NCBI GenBank assembly: GCA_013398175.1 | Contig: VZRZ01005138.1 | Coordinates: 831,817 to 895,816 of the forward strand | Origin: Climacteris rufus | Taxonomy: Eukaryota > Chordata > Aves > Passeriformes > Climacteridae | DNA length: 64,000 bases | Direction: 5' to 3' | In this document: in pieces, positions 1-15,039 of the stretch | Layout of the letters: the number at the start of each line of letters is the position of its first letter | How positions within the stretch are numbered: the first letter of the stretch is position 1 | The notes under the pieces: model-generated | Told to the model about the DNA's origin: nothing | The model's input: only the letters and a program-made list of their open reading frames with translations | Databases searched by the model: none | Position numbers and translations under genes: made by a program

Positions 1-1101
1 ACAGTTTATAAGTGTGAACATTTGACAAACTCACTCAAAACATTCATAAGAAAACAGTGTTTTAACTCAAACTTGAATTGACAAATTCTGCAGCTTACAG
101 GACTCCTGCCCTGGGGATGCTACAGCTATACACAGGAATTTATGGAATAAAAGTTCCAAATGAGTGGAAAGTTCAAATGAATGATATATCTAAGTTAAAA
201 GATATTAATTTCTGGCACTGAGCATGTAGGATGCCAGTACCTTCCAAACAGGAAAGGCCACCAGTGTTTCCCAAAGAACTTCATGTGCAATAACAGAGGT
301 TTGCAAAACAGGTTGCAAGTGAGATGAAAAGTGAAAGCCACAAGGAGAAGGAAAACATCAGAGTGGTATGGTTTAGTAAGAAAAAAAATGTTAATTTCGT
401 TTCTGTGGGAGTTAGATGACCTAGACAGACCAGACCACGATTTCTGTCATATCTATTTTCCATTTGTGCATATAGATGAAGTTCTGCACTGCATATCTGA
501 CTCCTGCCCTGCACTGTGGCACCTGACAACAGGACCAACTATCCATTTCTTTTGTGTTTGCTCTGTAGACTACTGCAATTCCACAAGAACTCCCTTCCAC
601 CAAGAGGCATTACTGCTTACTTTAGAACTTACTTTGCACACTCCTGGACCCATACCCAAGCAGATAAAACTGTTTTACCGAGCAACAGTCCAAAAGGGAA
701 GGTGTATTCATTTCCCAATGAACTGCAGTACCAAACAAACTGCTTGTAAACATAGTTGCCACCAGTTCATACATCATGGAAGTCCAGTAGTTTCCTGACT
801 TGCCTGCTCATTTGTCCTTTCTTGCACTCATGCCAGAAGCTCTCCCGGATTTGCCTGAAGTGATTGTTACTGTTATTCAGTAGCTGTTACAGGTGGCTCT
901 TCACTGGCTGCCAAGCACTATCAGCCAGGTCTCAGTGGGCCTTAGAGATATTCACCTTGATCAATTCAAAACCTGTCCTGCCATAAAGGCTCAACAGCAA
1001 ATCTCAGTCACAGAGGCTCCCTCATTTGGGTCCAATGTACATTCACCCCACAAAGCTGCTGTTCTAATATTGCATTGGTTTCTTGTCAAAAAGTCTGTCA
1101 C

Positions 1102-1122
1102 TTCATGCCCAGAGGGCATGAA
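1102..1122. repeat. Perfect 9-bp inverted repeat, 3-nt loop
   Basis: TTCATGCCC-AGA-GGGCATGAA forms a tight hairpin. No T-run, tRNA or miRNA context is apparent, so no role is assigned. Confidence 0.9.
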
Positions 1123-1810
1123 AAGTTCCCTTACATCTCTGAGAGCAGCAGGAGAAGAATGGAAACTGCCCCAGCCCTATTTCACTGCATCCTTATTCTG
1201 GCTCTTGATTCTACCACTGATCCCAATTTTTCTTGCTCCTATTTTTGCTCTGAGGAAGTGCAATGTCACTCTGCTTAGGGTGACAAGCTTCCTCATCCCT
1301 TCCTGACCAAAAGTCATTTCTGCCTGGGAAAGCACTAATAATGGACCTGTTTTGACATTAGATATTTATGCTGCCCTAGCGCCCTTTGCTGCATCCCTGG
1401 GTGATTCCTAACCAGGCCTTAATATCATCCCATTAGTTATCCTCCAGCTTTGGGGACAACTAACATCCACTCTGAGGGGGTACAGCTGTGGATATAAGCC
1501 CTACAGGCATCTGCTGCCTCCTCCTAACTCTTATGGCTAATCCAGACATTAGGCTGGAACCTGGCTGAAGGACAAGGCTTAAATATCCTCCTTAGTGCAC
1601 AGAACAAGTTTGTCCCTCATCTGAATAAGCAGTGCAAAGTGTCTTTACAATGAAGTATTCAACAGGACTAGGCAAAATAAACAGCAGTCTTTTGTTTACG
1701 CTTGCTTGCCTGAGCAATGTGTTACAACTTTTGGGCCAAGTTTCTCTTTTTATACCAGAAGGGAAAGCAATGCCATTTAGATGGCACAGAAGGTGAACCA
1801 TAGACACTTG

Positions 1811-1839
1811 TAATATTATTGAAGCAGGTAATAATATTA
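1811..1839. repeat. Perfect 10-bp inverted repeat, 9-nt loop
   Basis: TAATATTATT and AATAATATTA pair across GAAGCAGGT. The arms are pure A/T, so the stem is weak and could be chance. Confidence 0.9.
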
Positions 1840-3816
1840 TAGGCTGTTTCATAGGTTATATAATTGCAGTTAATTTTGATAATAAACATCCATTGAAATT
1901 AGGATTTGAATTACATATAAATGTAGCCATAGGGCTCTGCTTCTACAATCTCAGCTGAGTACTCAATTCTCATCCAAAAGTGAAATCAGGACTGAATAAC
2001 CAGCAGCCAATGCTACACCTCTATAGTAAGAATAACTAACACAGAGGGAATGAAATAAAAAGAGCTAGCAATGCATTTCCCCCCCAGCATGTCAAGCAGG
2101 TTTTCATATGGAAGCAGTGGTCATCAATCACTACCTCATTACCAACCTGTCATCTGGGTTTAGGCTAAATGTATTCTGGCTTGCTGCCATACTAAATGTT
2201 CAATGAAACATCCTTAAGGCTCTCTACAAGTTCAGCTGAAGTCACACATGCTATACATCAAAAAAGGAACATTAGCGTTATCATAGCTTAATAAATAGTG
2301 CCATTCTGGCAATGTAATCCTATGTTCTAGAGCAATCTTCCATTCCCAGTATTATACTGCTTAAGTAAACAATCTTGCTGTCTTGTATGAAGTTTATTTA
2401 GTGATAAATGCATGTAAAGATAATTAGTCATACTGTTATAGATACACTTCCATCCCCACTGAACAACACGAGCAAAAATAGCATAGGATTTTAAAAGCAC
2501 ACAATGGCATAATGAACTTTATCTTGCAGCATTAGTTTATAATTCTTGCATAGGGTAGTTTATTATTCAAGTTTCACTGCACTGGAAAACAATGACAGCT
2601 GAAGGACCCCAAATCAATGTCTTTTCAAAATAACATTGGTTTGAATGTAGGACTTTTGCATACCCTGGTATGCAACACAGCAACTAAGATGACTGCAAAA
2701 CATATTTCAACATCTGTGGATACTATTCACTTTGTGAGTAAGTCCTGACTTGAGGAGGGACATTCACATTTAGTAACTCATTTCCATGCACACTTGAAGC
2801 ACTAAGTCCTGAATCTGTTTTCAAATTTAAAAATGCCAGTAAAACAGACACCTAGATTGTAAAGCGGCAGAAGCTTCAAGAGGCACCTTAAAACAAATTC
2901 CACTAACACATTTTTAGATACCTAATCAGTTTAACCACTTAATTTTTTTAATAGTGAAAAATCATCTCAAAATTTGAGAATACTTTTTTGCCCTCGGATA
3001 ATTTTTTTTCCTTTATATGCACTGCAGTTGTTATGCAACCAAGCCCTACTATACTTTAACTACAATATGAGAAATAGTACCAATATGTTCAATCACAGAT
3101 TTTCCAAATGATTTTAGGTATGTAGCAGGAAACCTGCCTTGACTAGTGAACTGGGCTTGTTCTTTGCAAAACACATGGAACATAAACCATAGATTCAAAC
3201 TCTTACCTACATCTGACACTGTTCCTTCCCCTTGTGTCTTGACGTAACTAAAGCACTACCTGGACCCACCCTTGATATAAGTCCTTTTCTGACATGTTCA
3301 CTGATGCATACATACATGAGGAAAGGCGTTCAATTTTTTAAAATTAATTCTGACAAACTGGAGAGAGAGGATGTTAAACAATTATTTGGTTTGCTTGTTA
3401 TATCAAGCAAGCATAAATTTGTTTAAACCAGGCTTTCCCTTTCCTGCTCTCTTGCCTCATCTAATAAGCCACCTAACCAGAAGTCAGTCTTGGAACAAAT
3501 GTTGTTGTCTTCAGAGTCTTCACAACAACGACTGATTTTCAGATTTACTACTGGAGAATGAACTTGCCCTTTCAACTCTCAGTTATCTTGCTTTTTGCTC
3601 GCCTATTCCACAGCCTTCAAGCAATCTTGTGCCTTTAAGAAAAGGTCTCTGCTACGAAGTGATGATGATCAAATAGTTGTATTTAATGCTTAGCAAAGGT
3701 GAGACATCAAGAAGTAGCAGCAGCACAGTTCTGGCACTCCTGAGAGCAGAGATAGTGTATTTTGGGTGGTTCCTGCTCAGAACTGCAAGGAAAAGTCATT
3801 ATAAGGTTTTCCTTTT

Positions 3817-3865
3817 TCTATTTCTGCATATATACATAGATACATACATATCTATTTCTGCATAT
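3817..3865 (+). repeat. 15-bp exact direct repeat around an ATACAT tract
   Basis: TCTATTTCTGCATAT is present at 3817-3831 and 3851-3865, flanking a short ACATAGATACATACATA tract. Confidence 0.9.
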
Positions 3866-6800
3866 GTTAATGTTGTGTAATAATACTGCTCCAAAAGCTT
3901 GCACAGATTTCACTGTACTTTTTTTTACAAAGATAGTGAAGACAAAACATGACAAAAAGTACAGATTGCATGTAAAAATCTGATTGCATTAAGCAGTTTT
4001 GTCCTTAACCATAACCTTAAATCAGGAGTACTTTGGGGGCATTTTGCAACACAGTTAGCCAGCTTAATTCAGAAGCTGCAAGTAATCACTATACAAAAGA
4101 GTGAAATTGAACATTAAAATGTGTAGTAACTAAAGGTGGACTATAATTTTCTTGTGAAATTGGTGGCCAACAAGGGGAGAGGAAAAACCATGTCTGGCCT
4201 TCTGCACACTTGTTTTTTACAAAAGAAGCCTGCAAATAGTCTAGCAGCAGATTTGATCTCTTCCATGCCTCACAGCTTATAGACTGCACTGCCTGACCAA
4301 AGAATCTAGATCCAGATTCTTCAGAGAAGAATCGTTCCGTGCAGAAATTATCAAATTAACAATGCTTTTGACAGCTTTTGCTTCTGAAGTTTCAATTTGG
4401 TTGCTAGATTACATTATTGCAACGTCCATGTAGCATCACTATAAATTCAGATTATCTACTTCTTTAGGTTTGATTGGTTCAGATTTGGGTTTTTTCCCCC
4501 CCTCTCCCTCTGTAAATGTACATGGGTCAAGAACCTGAGAGAGCTGAGAGGACTTTGTGTCCGGCTGTTGTTCCATACGTTCTCTAGGTCAACACCTGCT
4601 GCAGAGATGCTACCAAGACCTCATAGTTGGCAAACTGCTCTAACTCCACTCTGAGTAGGTTGAAAGGTCACTCCTTTAATGTAGTCAGTTTGTGGCTTCC
4701 ACATTAAAGAGAGGGAGGTGCTGTCACTGCTGGCACTTTAATTTATGAAATACAGTGACAGTAAAATCACATGCCCTCCCACTTCCACAACAGCTTTAAC
4801 TGTCTAGTACATCTGAGCAAAATAACTTTTAGGGCCTGGTGATAGGATAAGCCAACCTCTCCACAAACAAGAGAACCTTCTAGCTCAAAGCTATGACATT
4901 ACTCAAGGACCCCAAAGAACTGGCTGGAGGCATGGTCCAAGAACAAGATTAATTTCCTTTCTTTTCTATTTCAGATACACTATGAATAAAGAACTGAAGA
5001 TGCTTTGTTCTACTCCCTAACTCCCACAATAGTGGAGCCTATAAGATCAAAACAAGATGAAGAACTGACCAAATGCTAGGAATAGAATCTAACAGGACCT
5101 TAAACAAACCTTTTGATTAGCAATTATGACCCCATAATAATAATGATGACCTAAAATACTAGGGTTTTGCCATTCAGCACTAAATTACACAGACAAATCA
5201 GTGTGAAAATGGGTTCAAGGGACATAGAAGTGCATCATTCAATTTTACCAAAAACTTCATTAAAAACTTTATCAAGTTATACTTTCTTTACACAATATAA
5301 GAACATGTATTTTTTCTGAATGGCATTTATACACAGTGACAAACAATCAGTGACAAACCCCAAGAAGTATAACAGTTTAGATGTCTAATGAATTAGAACA
5401 GAAAAGTAAGAAAGTGAATAAGGTAGACACACACAATAGGTATAGATTTATGGAACAGTATATATCTGATTTCCAAATATTCCCCACTACAGAGAACTGT
5501 TCCACAGTCATTGACCCAGCATAAGATGAGAAAATGGGAGAGTAGACTACATTTCCACTGTTCCACCCTTCCTATTTCCAAAACTAGAGAAAAGGCAGTT
5601 TTCTCTAACACTGGAGTCAGGCTACTCCAGCTTGTGTGAATATCCACTGCAGTTTGATGGGGGTGAGTCTGCACCATCAGTAGCTCTATGTGCTCCAAAC
5701 TCCAGGGCAGCTCTGAATAGAACCCAGGGGCCTGAGCCAGACTGACAGCCACAGACACGCAGCACAGAATAAGGCCACTTTATAAACCAAAGGCAGGCTA
5801 AAACACTACCCAGCAACTACTAGACTCAATTGCAAGTATGCAAAAGTAAAATAACCATCTACAAGCCACTGTGCATTTTCAAACACACAGCTAGAGTGGG
5901 GAGAATTAGACTTTTGTTCATAAACACATTTACAGCAAACTTAATAAAATTTAAAGACATTACCTTTTAATGACACAAGTGAATTAATATTCCTTATTTC
6001 AATGTTAAAATTGCATCAATACATTTTTTCACTTATATTACTAAGAGAATTCCTTCTGTTCACATGTGCAATTGGAACAGCTGTATATAATGCCAAATGA
6101 AAAAATTTAAGGGATGTTCCAGCATATTAAGTTTAGCCCTCATTCCTATCTCAATGATAGATGCAAGAATTCCAACTAGGTTGATTTTCTGAGCCAGTTA
6201 AATGATTTGTATTCAGACCAACATTAAAAATCCCCAAAGTGACAAAGTGTACTTGAACAAAAATACCCTGCTTGTGACATATCCTTTACAAGTAATGTGT
6301 TTTCATTTTTCACATGTTGCATCTCATTTATTTTATGCAGGCACAAGTAGTTGAATCTACAAGATACAGTAAGCTTCCAATACCTTTGAAATAATAAATC
6401 ATTTCTCACAGATGTTTTCAGCCACTGCAAGTCTGCTACTCATTAATCAAACATTATCAGTATCTATCACTGCCCAGTGCTAAACAGGAAAGGCACCTCA
6501 TTTTGAGTTTTGACTTTTATTCACTGGTTAGTCCCTGACCCTTCTACTACTACATGCTTATTAAAAACAGCTACTGCACAGCAGATCCTACTACATGGAG
6601 TTTTAGATAGGGCGTTATACAAGCAGAAGCATTTTCTCTTTAAGAACCAAAGGAAACAAAGTCAAGCTGCTTTTCAAATTGCAACACAAATGCAATCAAA
6701 TTGCCTTCAAAGTTCTTTTCCAACATCTAAGTAAAATATAACCATGTAAGCAAACTATTTCTGGCCTAGATCTTTTCACATCTGAAAGATTGAAATAAAT

Positions 6801-8227
6801 ATATATTAGGCACTATGCAAGATACATTTCATTTTTGATAAATTATTAAATTTTCATTTCAGAAAACAGTATGTAGGATACAATACATCCTTAACAGCAT
6901 AATCCTGCAGGGGAGAATCTAAAGAAAATGGTTCAATGTAAGAAGTTATCTGACAAAAATTTCAACTTCCTGGTGATCATTGATATATTGCTGGATTTAT
7001 GCCAATAATGAAAAATAAAATCTGCATTATTTCATTTGCTCTTTTGGTCCTTACACATCTTTGTCAAAATACTGGAATAGAAATTAAATTGGGGAAGCCA
7101 CACAAATTGCAAGCATTTAGGAATGAAGATTTCTGTAGCTTCAAGATCCAGCCTGAATGTTTGCCAGCAAGAACACAGTATGGCTTCCCTGCAGCACTTT
7201 TACGGTAACTGAGCCCTTTCATAGTCCTTTTTGTGATAAATTTCACCATTTCGGTATGATACTGGAGAAGAATCAACTTAGCCAGGATGCCAATAGCCAG
7301 AGCCCAAGTGCTACTCTCAGCAGATCACCATGCCACACTGCTTCCTTCCAGCGATCTATTGTGGTATGCATGATTTATACTTTTGTTACTAACCAAGTGA
7401 AAAATTAAAGGCTATGAAAGTGCTTCCCGTAAAAAACAACTACCATCTCCTGCCACAGATGCAATTCACTCAACTCTCCTTTAACAAAACATTTTGTTTG
7501 CATATTCTACATCTATCTGAATGAACACTGAACCCCACACTTGTATCTAGGATTATTCACCCTCCAAGGCTGACTAACAGATTCCATTCTTGCAAGCATG
7601 GCAGGTCTACAGAAGTGACTGAGCTACAATGTGTATTTTCTATGCCTCAATATAAGGCACATTCAGTACATGCAAAGGCCCTTATTTGCATTTGAAGAAA
7701 AATAAACCAACTTGACAATGTACAGGTTGTACTAAGACTCTTACATCCCTACAATTTAGAAAGTGCTAAGATTTCAGAAGTTTCTTTACTTAATTTTACT
7801 GGCATTTCCAGGAAAAGCTGTGCACAAAGGCGGCACAGATTGTAACAATTAGGGGTGATTTCTTCAGATTCTCTCTACTGCGGGATAATGCAAATTAACA
7901 CCAAGCTTTATTATCAAACAGCTACTACAGTAAGAAAACAGGCAGGAACTTTATCCCAGTGATTAGTACAGACACCACAACTGACTACCCTACACCTCAT
8001 GCACAGAATGGTGTCTATCTCCTCACTCTGTCTATTTCCTCTAACTCTGCAAATTTCTTTCTGCAAGAGATTTCATTCAGTCAAAAACTCAAACTTTGAG
8101 TGTAAGGAGACAAGCAGCATAAAAATGTAAACAGCAGCTACTTGGTCACCCAAGCATGCAAACGTTTTGTTTTGAAGCGAGTCTTATCTAACTTGGTAAA
8201 GTTTAGCAAAACAGGAATATTTCCAGG

Positions 8228-8362
8228 TCACAGAATATCCTGAGGTGGAAGGGACCCACAAGGATCATCAAGACTAACTCTTAAGTGAGTGACCCATAAA
8301 GGGACTGAATCCACAACACTGGTGTTATTACCACAGTGCACTGACCAACTGAGCTCATCTCA
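8228..8362 (-). mobile_element. tRNA-Ile-derived SINE with CR1 tail (TguSINE1-like), copy 1
   Basis: Read on the minus strand, the element begins with a tRNA-like head: GATGAGCTCAGTTGGTCAG (box A region), then GTGGTAATAACACCAGTG, matching the anticodon-arm region of tRNA-Ile, then TTGTGGATTCAGTCCC in the place of box B. It continues into ACTTAAGAGTTAGTCTTGA and a CR1-type end (GGGTCCCTTCCA ... GATATTCTGTGA). CR1 reverse transcriptase recognises this 3' end, so the SINE can be mobilised in trans. The fusion of a tRNA-Ile head with a CR1 tail is described for songbird TguSINE1; that name is from memory and was not searched. Several head mismatches suggest an old copy. Its orientation is the same as DPYD. 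Confidence 0.8.
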
Positions 8363-11300
8363 GGGTCATACATTTCTGCCAGATAAATTTTGGCCATCAT
8401 TTTTCATCTACAAAAGGTTTGTACTGGGCCATAGTCGAAGCATCAAGCTTGTGTTTACCAACAAACAGAAATGCAACTGTGTCTAAGTCACTCAGATATT
8501 GAAATAATGAATTGTGATATTTTAAATGTCTAACTACTAAACAATATAGTGTCTATAAAATTAGAATACCTGTTTCTTTTGAAAGATAGTTCTGCTCTCA
8601 TTTAAAAAATCCATTGTATTAGTTAAAAAGCTATAAATATTGTATTATTTAGAAATTATCTTTAATAATGGTTAATAATGTAATCACAAGTCCAGTAACA
8701 ACCAGATACTGAAATTCCACTGTCTACTAAAGTGTTAGAATCTATTGAAATATACACAGCATCCCCAAATGAACAACCATCTATTATCAATGGTCACAAA
8801 TAAAGAATTATTTCCAACAAAAACAATTCTATGAAATCTGAAGCAAACTATACCATATTCTATTTCATCAATGAAATAGTAACAAAACCTTGACAACTCT
8901 TAGAAATATGCTGCAAGTTTCTACTTGGTGACTAGTATTTCAATGCAGTGGCATTATTAACATTAAAGATTAATTGGCTGAAACCTGTTTATCTTTAAAT
9001 TCTTATTATTCTTTCTTTTTCTTTCTATGAAACTGATCACCAAAGACCATTTGAGGAAATACTGAGTTATCACATTTGCTGTTGAATGCATTTTCACTTT
9101 CTTTAATGGTTCCTATTCAGCTCAGTACATTTTTAGCACAAATTACCAAACAGTAACCAAAGAATTTCCAAAAAAACAGTGTCAAGGACAACATTTGGAA
9201 AATAATTTCCTCTGTTAGATAAACACGTAACTTGTATTAGCATTATCCAAACACTCTACGTACTTAGTGTACTTATTTCAGTGTTTTAGTCTTGTAAACA
9301 ATTTTTACAATTTACAGTAAATTTAGCATTAATACAGTGAAAACAATACCAGTACAAACAGTCAGTCTTAATTACTATATATACACTCCACACCTTGTGA
9401 CATCACCAAGTGTCAAATTTTGAATATGGTTTGATACTATAAAATGCACACAGAAGACTATCTAGGTGACTTTATGCACAAACTTCACCTTGACTCTATA
9501 GAACACACCAATATTTTACACAAACCCAGAGAAATATTTGCATACCTGTTAGCCTTTATTAATACACAAATATATGCACTCTCACAGTTATTTTTAATTT
9601 CATACTAAAAACATCCATATGAGTGGCATATCTGAAAAGCATAGATTAGAATAGTAAAAAACAATTTTCAAGTATCATGACCATAGCAAGTGGTTCAAAA
9701 GCCTGGATAATCTGTATGTATTCAAAATCAGAGACATGGCAGACATGGCAGCACATTTACATAGCTTAGTTAAAGATTATTTTATTATAGTGAACATGTA
9801 AAATTTTTTCCTCAGGTATTTGTTCCCTTTAAAAATGTCCATGGCAATAAAACTAAAGAAGAGCAGAGGATGTGCCTTCCCATGACAGTGGATACTACTG
9901 TATTGGATAATAAACTTAAGAAGGCTTCTGGAAGAGGAAAGCTGTTCAATTAATGTGCTCAGCTTGAAAGAAGGAGTAAGGGATTCCCTTGGGCACACAC
10001 TGCAGGCTGCTATGGGACTCAGAAGGCCCTCAGACTGTGACTCCCACCCAGAAACAGAATCACTCATGAGTGTACTTCCAAGTTAAACGAAGGACCAAAA
10101 CTGGCCTCTAGCACACCCAGGGTTTTCCCCTGAAATGAGCTAACTGCCCTTCATGATATCAAACTGTTCCTAAACCAAGAAGGGCCTGAGTACTGAGCAA
10201 TGATGAAAAGGGAAGCAGATGACCGAGAAGCACAAGACAACCACCAGGTCAGATGGAAGCCCGGGGCCCTGCCCATGCCCAGGGGTGGCTGCCGAGGCAC
10301 CACTCTCATGAAGCAGAGAAGTGGCAGAGGAAGAGGGTCTTCTTTTAGAAATTTAGCGATCTCTAAAAGTCCTTCAACATGTACTACAAATCCAATTTTG
10401 TCTTAGTTTGTCAATCAATTCAACAGGCAGATACACACCTGGTTCAGTGGGCAGTAAAAGGAATATGAATTCAGGAACATTATGTTTATGAGAATTTATG
10501 AGACATAAATGTGACAGGAAGACTACTTAAAACTTTATTCATTAACACAAATTGCTTTCCACCTTCTCCCCAATAACTGGCACTAAATAAGTGAGATTTT
10601 GGTCCACTTCCTATTTGTGCACACTCTTTAAAAAAAAAACTCATATGCAACAAGCCTAAATTTTTAACCAGTGCTTTATTGTTTGCAAACAAAATGAAGG
10701 AAAGTAAGGAATTTCTAGACCTATTGTTTAGATTTTCTATTATGTCAGTTGTCCTACAGAATTAGGTAGAACAATGTTTCAAAAAAGTGTCTGCATTAAA
10801 TACATATTGGACCATATATACTTTCCTTACAAGAAAAAGAGAGCTCAACTACAGTAACTGATACGGATCAACTCACAAGCTACACTTTAGAAAGTTGTTC
10901 ATTCTGTGTCTGAATATTAATGAGGAAGTAAAAAGATGGCAGCATAACTAATATTTGTGCATCTAAAAGCTAAAAGTAACTAAGTCACGGGGTGAGCTTT
11001 TGGAAACAACATACAAGGAAGCAAAGCTTTTTTCTTTAGGTGTAAAGCACTCAAGTGTGTAACATCAGAATATGAAAATATACTATGTAAGATCACCATT
11101 TTGTTCAGTATTTTCTTTTTTTATACACCTCAAACATAAAAATGCTTATAAATATATGCTTGAATTTAAAAAGTGCTAAATAATGTTAGATTAAATAATC
11201 CACTAAGATATTAAAAAATAACTGCTCTTAGAACAATATTAATCAAATTTATTTTGTCATCGTATTTAGAAGAACATTTCTTCAGGCAGGCTGTACAGCA

Positions 11301-14300
11301 TCATAGAAAGAGACAGGAGACTGTTTTGTAAAACATGTGCAGGAGAGATTGTTATGCTAAGTACTTTTTGGTAGGAAAGATAAGTAAGTAAGAGCACGAA
11401 AATCTGTGTAATTCACAAGTGAATATTTTAAGGATGCCCAAGGGCAGATTATTAGTATTTTTTGAAAGTGTCCTAAGACTATTAATAATAAATAAGCTGT
11501 TTTGTGAATCTTAGCCCTAAAAGCTTTCAAATGCCTCATGCTTCTGATGATTATATACGAATATTCCACCAATATACAGAGCAGTACTGAGGACTACAGA
11601 GATGAAATAAAAAATGCCAGTAGTAGAAATATATGCCTTAAGCACAAAAATCCTTGGATTTATGTACATGGTTGGTCTCCAGTAAAGATGCTGCATTGGG
11701 AATAATAGCAAATTCAAATATCTGCTGTAACAGGTGAGAACAGGTTCTTTCAGAGTTCCTATTCTAATATAAGTATATTCCTTTCAGGTGTTAATAATGT
11801 TTTTAGATTAAAGAGTAGTAGAAGATAAGAATAAAATAAGAACTAACAAGTTTGTATTAGAACCAACAGATTGTGTAATTCATTTAGGTTATTATTCACA
11901 TGAGACATGAAACAAAAAATGTGGTATTAAAGAAGGATGCATTTATTCATGGCTGTGAGCCATGAGCTAAGGCTCTTCAGGAGGCAGATTATAAAGAACT
12001 CCTATACTTGACTGCACAGACTTGTGTAGACCTTCCTTGGGACTTCATTTCATGCAGTTGCAGTTCAATGTGCAGTTTTGATCCTGTCTTGTACTACGTG
12101 CAAATACATCTACCACTGGCCTTCTCATGAAATCATTATTTAAAAACTACCTTTTTAAAATTTAATTTTAAAATTATTCAGGGTACTGAAAGGCAATTGT
12201 GAAATATTTTGAATTGTCTTTGTCCAGATCCTGCAACTGCTCTTCATCACTACTGTTCTTCAAACTGTTCAAAGTAATGACTTCATGACTCATCTTGATT
12301 ATTCCATTGTCATTATTTTTAATACCAAAGCCTCACAGCTTTTTGCAGATACATGAAATTGAATATGTTGGTTTGGAACAATAAAATATAATTTCAAGTG
12401 TTTTCCCTGGCTCTGCAGCCTTTAATATCTTTTACTGTATATTGATTGATACGAATGCTTGAAAGGCCAGTGTTGTCACCATTTAAAATCCTTGGTGAAA
12501 AGCAGTCTTTGCAAGATTCTGAAAGAGTGACTTCCCTTTGTCTACAAGCAGCTACGAAATAAACCCAGAAACTAAGCCAGGCACACATTTATTTTGAGTA
12601 TCTAACTGATCATCTTTCCAACAACATCATTCTTTCCTGCACTACCTTCCAACATACTATTTTTCTCCCTTATTTGTTGTGTTTTATCTGCCTGTCTTTA
12701 GGCTTTGGCTTCCTTGCAGCAAGAGATGTAAAACCTATGAAGTGTCAAAGTCAAAATATTTATGAAATTACAAAATAACACAAAACACCACCAAAAACCC
12801 TCCAAAAATAGAGCTCGTGATTCTAAGAGCTTAAGGCTGCACAATGCCTGTCCTGAAGCTCTACCTTCAGCCAAGGTGCACTGTCACTTACATGACTTGC
12901 TACATTACCACTGAGGCAAACTGGTCGTCACAAAGAGGTCTAAAAGCCTCCCACAGCATTTGGGAACATCATAAACACCAGGAAACAGAAATCAATTCTG
13001 AAAAGCAACTAGCTAACAGACAAATCCTGGTTATGTTTTCAAATGACTGCCTCTAAACTCCTCCTTTGGAGGAGGTAAGTGAAATAGCAAGTGAAGAGAA
13101 AAAGAAAACTCAGAAATACAAGGTAAACCAAAACCAGAGAAGCAAGCAAATAAAAGCCTGTTCACAACCTGAAATGAGAACTATTTTGAACATGACATAT
13201 TTCCTCCATAAATGTCTGTGCTGGCCATGGGCCTACGGGCCCCATATGCAGATTTCATGTCCTCCAAATTTAGTTTATGAATCAGGAATACGATGCACAA
13301 TTTTTTCCTATAGCACAAGCAAAATGAACATCTGTTCACTTTTTGCCACGTAGGTTTATATCTGTGTGGGTGGGTGTGAACAGAGCTCTTGATGTGTAAT
13401 AGTCCTCCCATCTGCACACCAGGTGGCACTGCATAGTTAATCAGAAGATAATAACAGGCATGAGGAGATTACTTACTTTTTGGGGAAGAGAGAGTAAATC
13501 AATCTCACAGGGGTGATTTTTTTTTAAACAAGGTACATTAATGCTTGGACTTTTAATTTTTTGGGTTTTTTTTTTGGTGTGTAATTTCACTCCAATCAAT
13601 GACATGATCTGATTATATTATTGTTTGAATGTTATGTTAATTAACTCTGAATGACTGCAATTATGACAAAGGTTCTTTCCACAAGGGATTTAATTTTTGT
13701 CATTTTTTTCTTTTTTTTATGTACAGTTTTAACCCTTGCAAGCAGGATATACTATTTAGAATACATCCAAGCAACAATCTGCTTAGATTTACTCAGTACG
13801 CTCTTCTAACCCACTATTCCACTGTATTTAATACAACCTCTGAATACCCTCATAGAACAAAACTAACTTTACAGCCATTCAACATCATAAGATGGAGGAA
13901 GAAACAAGAAAGCTTCATTACTGCATTTGCCCTATAATGAGAAGTGGAAAATTAGTGCTGCAAGTTTAAACCTACAAACACTGAAGTGTCTAAGCAATTT
14001 CTGGGAATTGGGGCTTTAGGTTTTTTTTAATAGTGCACCAAATAAAACAATATTTGAAGGTATATTTTTATTTGATATTCATATAAAGAGAATGTAAATG
14101 TTATATAAAACACCTACATTATAATAAAGTGTAATAGAATAAGGATAGAGGTTTGTATAAAAGTCTGCAGAAAATATGTTTATGGTGATAGCATTTCTAC
14201 ACAGTCATTTGAATCTCACATGAAAAATATCCTTCAATACTTTAAATGTTAAGTTCATTAATTTTCATTCAATTAAGTAGTTCTGTAAAGAAACTGTTTC

Positions 14301-15039
14301 GTATTTTTTCTTTCAAAAAGAATGTACAATGCTTTGCGGAGTCTTAAGAGACAGAACCACAAAACTCTCTTTTCCAAAGAATGGGGCTGAACTTACAGAA
14401 GGATGAGTAATAAAAGCCTGGCATTTCTGCATTTGCTCTGATACCCAAGAGACACACACACATAGACTTTTTTTTTTTTCTAATTGCATTCCACCCTGAA
14501 AATCCACGAAGAGACACAGTAACACAAAGCAGTCAGACTGCTCTGTTCCCTGTAAGATACCCTTGGCTGCCTTGCTCTGCTGTCTCTGAGGACCATGATC
14601 TACTCCTCTAGCCCCTCACCCCTTCATTGATTTCTCCTTTTGCTCTCAGCATGCTTATTCTCTGTTGCCCCGAGTCTCTACAGTGTTTACAGAAGGCAGC
14701 AACTGATGCACAACTTTTTTTTTAAGCAAAATTTTCAAACTGATTTGTCAGTTCAGCCAGAAATTCTTCACAAACCCTCCTTACCAAAAAGCAGAGCTGA
14801 TTCAAAGTGGACTACATTGAGTAGTCTCTCAACTCAGGACAGGATGGGGTTTTTTCTATGCTTAGTTTTAGAGGTTGGTTTTAAAACTTTGAATGTTTAA
14901 TTGGGAGATTTAATTCCTATTAATGAATGTTTGTGAGTAACAAAATAAACCTAGAAGTTTTGTAACTGGAATATAACTGGAACTCTAAGATGAAAACTTA
15001 AAGAACTCTAATTCTTAATTTCTAATTATTAATTTAAAT

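Noticed and set aside
331..798. 155-codon open frame on the plus strand
   Set aside because: No domain, no codon bias and no exon signals. A run of this length is near what chance allows in 64 kb of AT-rich sequence in six frames.
893..1306. 137-codon open frame on the plus strand
   Set aside because: No recognisable family and no regulatory or splice context. Mentioned only with the hairpin finding.
5393..5758. 121-codon open frame on the minus strand, in gene orientation
   Set aside because: It does not match any expected DPYD exon and has no good flanking splice sites that give a plausible phase.
8228..8362. Functional tRNA-Ile gene (also considered at 56629-56760)
   Set aside because: Both tRNA-like heads lack a complete acceptor stem, carry box A and box B mismatches and run directly into CR1 tail sequence, so they are SINEs.
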